Source: Perkinsus chesapeaki (Eukaryota > Perkinsozoa > Perkinsida > Perkinsidae). Taken from it: a DNA stretch of 64,000 nt. Positions 54,388-64,000 of this stretch are shown here, in pieces; the first letter of the stretch is position 1, and each line of letters begins with the position of its first letter. The stretch spans positions 1-64,000 of the forward strand of contig JAAPAO010000018.1 in assembly GCA_013115145.1 (NCBI GenBank). The letters are read 5' to 3'. The notes below the pieces were generated by a model that was not told the origin of the DNA, did not search any database, and saw nothing but the letters and a program-made list of their open reading frames with translations. Position numbers and translations under genes: made by a program.

Positions 54388-54771
54388 GGCCCATGGCCCA
54401 TGGGGTGTGGCGATCTGTGTCCCCTCCGGGGACTCCCCGGGCTGAGGCGGAAACTAGATAGTGCTTGATGTGAAGTATACTGTGACTTATATATGATGTG
54501 ACATATACTCATGTGATGTATAGTATACTGTGTCCAATCCGCCTCTCGCAGAAACGTGCGGTTGTACCCTGCGAAGGCCATTAGCATAGAATCATTGACG
54601 CCCTTGGAGCACGAGCCAAGAAGCATCAGCCACTACTCTTTCAACAAGAGCCTCGTTATTTCCTGAGAGCAAATACTTCCATGCATCCGCGGCGAATAAC
54701 TCCGAGTTCTTAACTCGCTTCCACTGGCAAATCATTTAAGGCAAGGCCTATTGCTGAGTGGTTAGGGTTTC
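54388..54771. other. Repetitive GC-rich and AT-rich text, no gene
   Basis: The segment begins with CCATGGCCCATGG-type tandem words (about 54367-54402), followed by several copies of TGTGA(C/T)(A/T)TAT-like words around 54470-54530. No coding frame is supported. Confidence 0.4.
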
Positions 54772-55095
54772 TCTACAGTGGTAGCAGTTTTTGCTGTAGT
54801 AGTAGTTGTTGTTGTGACGCTAAGCTGCATTTCGAGTGACGATTCGCCACTAAACCCGAGAAATCCTTGCCAAGCTGGACAAGCGAATGTCATTCGTCAT
54901 CCCGAGTGGATCGTGTTGCACGAACCATTTCAGCACAAACATGTCGATGACATGGTACCAAAGCCACTCAACTTGAATGGCAGAGCAGCAGGGAACTTTT
55001 CCAATGCAAGCCTTCGACTAGTTCCGAGACGACACCAGGATGTCAGCCGTTACAATCCGAGTGCCGCGTATGGCATCAAGCAATGGCTGAACTGA
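54772..55095 (+). CDS. Putative secreted protein, 5' exon missing
   Basis: A splice acceptor-like ctctacag (ending at 54777) precedes a frame that opens with a very hydrophobic, Val-rich stretch (VAVFAVVVVVVVTLSC), then CISSDDSPLNPRNPCQAGQA, and ends ...YGIKQWLN. The hydrophobic stretch reads as a signal peptide or membrane anchor, but no ATG is present in this exon. The initiator must come from an upstream exon, or GTG is misread. The mature part has a hydrophilic, proline-containing sequence and no known domain. Its GTAGTAGTTGTTGTTGTG codon run suggests repeat expansion. Confidence 0.4.
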   Translation, partial: STVVAVFAVVVVVVVTLSCISSDDSPLNPRNPCQAGQANVIRHPEWIVLHEPFQHKHVDDMVPKPLNLNGRAAGNFSNASLRLVPRRHQDVSRYNPSAAYGIKQWLN

Positions 55096-55684
55096 AGTTA
55101 ATTCTCTACGCCGAGCGGGTGAAGCCGCTAGAAACCTGGGACCCAGGTCCTGGGTGGCTTATCTATACCGTCCCTTGAAGCAGCATAAAAGATCGTAACG
55201 TAAATCGCCGAAAACCATACCGAAGTTTACGGCTCATTTTAGTTTAAGGCAATCTCATCCTGCAGCCAGCAAGAATTTTCCGAAAAGAGATCGGATTTCT
55301 GCGGTTCAGAAACTGAACCTCAGTTGCGGAATCCCATGGTAGACTCATAACTGCATTGCAGTACTATCCGTAATTACTGTAAAGCCTGCTGATGAATGTG
55401 CAATAAGTTATTGCCAACAACAACATCATTCCCGAATAGGATACTGTTTACTAGCGGAAAAAATTGTAGAAATGAATTAATGAACCTGTCAACGAGCCAA
55501 TAAGTCACGCTACAATGGGAAAAATATCGTGCTAGTAGAGTTCCATGGCATTGCAGTACTTCTGACTCGAATTCGCGTTCCTAGCGGCTAGGACCTAGCC
55601 CAGTCCCAGTGGGAGTTAAACTGCATGCAGATTTAGTCCAGTGTCCAAACGACAACCACAACGGAGGTAACATATGCAGAGCAC
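55096..55684. other. No supportable gene
   Basis: The interval contains a short inverted word (CTGGGACCCAGGTCCTGGG near 55136) and otherwise unstructured sequence between convergent genes. Confidence 0.4.

Positions 55685-64000
<8,316 letters not shown>

Overview
This window looks like nuclear DNA of a protist rather than a prokaryote or an animal. Almost every conserved gene is cut by very short GT-AG introns, mostly 40-55 nt. Genes lie head to tail with 70-150 bp between them. The gene set (centrin, DNAAF5-like dynein assembly factor, 14-3-3, GINS Psf2, CHD remodeller, Mei2-like RRM protein, SMYD-type SET protein) belongs to a flagellated eukaryote. Together with lineage-restricted secreted families and a subtilase, I infer an alveolate, most likely a Perkinsus-like perkinsozoan. 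That assignment is inference and was not checked by any search. A 100-base run of N inside a minisatellite shows this is a draft assembly.

Left flank (1-9.2 kb): repeats and foldback sequences, an OTU-type cysteine protease gene broken at a G10/C10 tract, a tRNA-like element, and three copies of an unrecognised secreted-protein family (5343-8468), two of which share their 3' flank.

Housekeeping array (9.2-27.4 kb): seven consecutive minus-strand genes, in transcription order WD40 protein, CNDP2-like dipeptidase B, dipeptidase A, Psf2, centrin, SMYD-like SET protein, Mei2-like protein. Exon joins for centrin and Psf2 close exactly in frame over the whole gene. The strand then switches at a 117-bp divergent interval. 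On the plus strand follow a small secreted basic protein, a 14-3-3 protein (nine exons, fully resolved), a DNAAF5-like HEAT-repeat gene with an antisense tRNA-Arg(CCU) in one intron, and a further unrecognised multi-exon stretch up to 35.5 kb.

Decay zone (35.7-49.1 kb): seven members of an unrecognised family (possible F-box-like N-terminus plus beta-propeller-like repeats). Only one is intact; the others carry frameshifts, lost start codons, truncation or a foldback-transposon insertion. Among them lie a subtilase and a pepsin-like protease, each interrupted by a single in-frame stop.

Right flank (49.3-64 kb): a DUF2009 gene on the minus strand, several small genes including one ending in a PCNA-interaction box, a putative secreted protein, and a CHD-type chromatin remodeller whose 5' end runs off the window.

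I found no coherent new multi-gene system. The strongest unusual signals are the decaying family cluster with its two single-stop proteases, the foldback insertion, and the nested tRNA.
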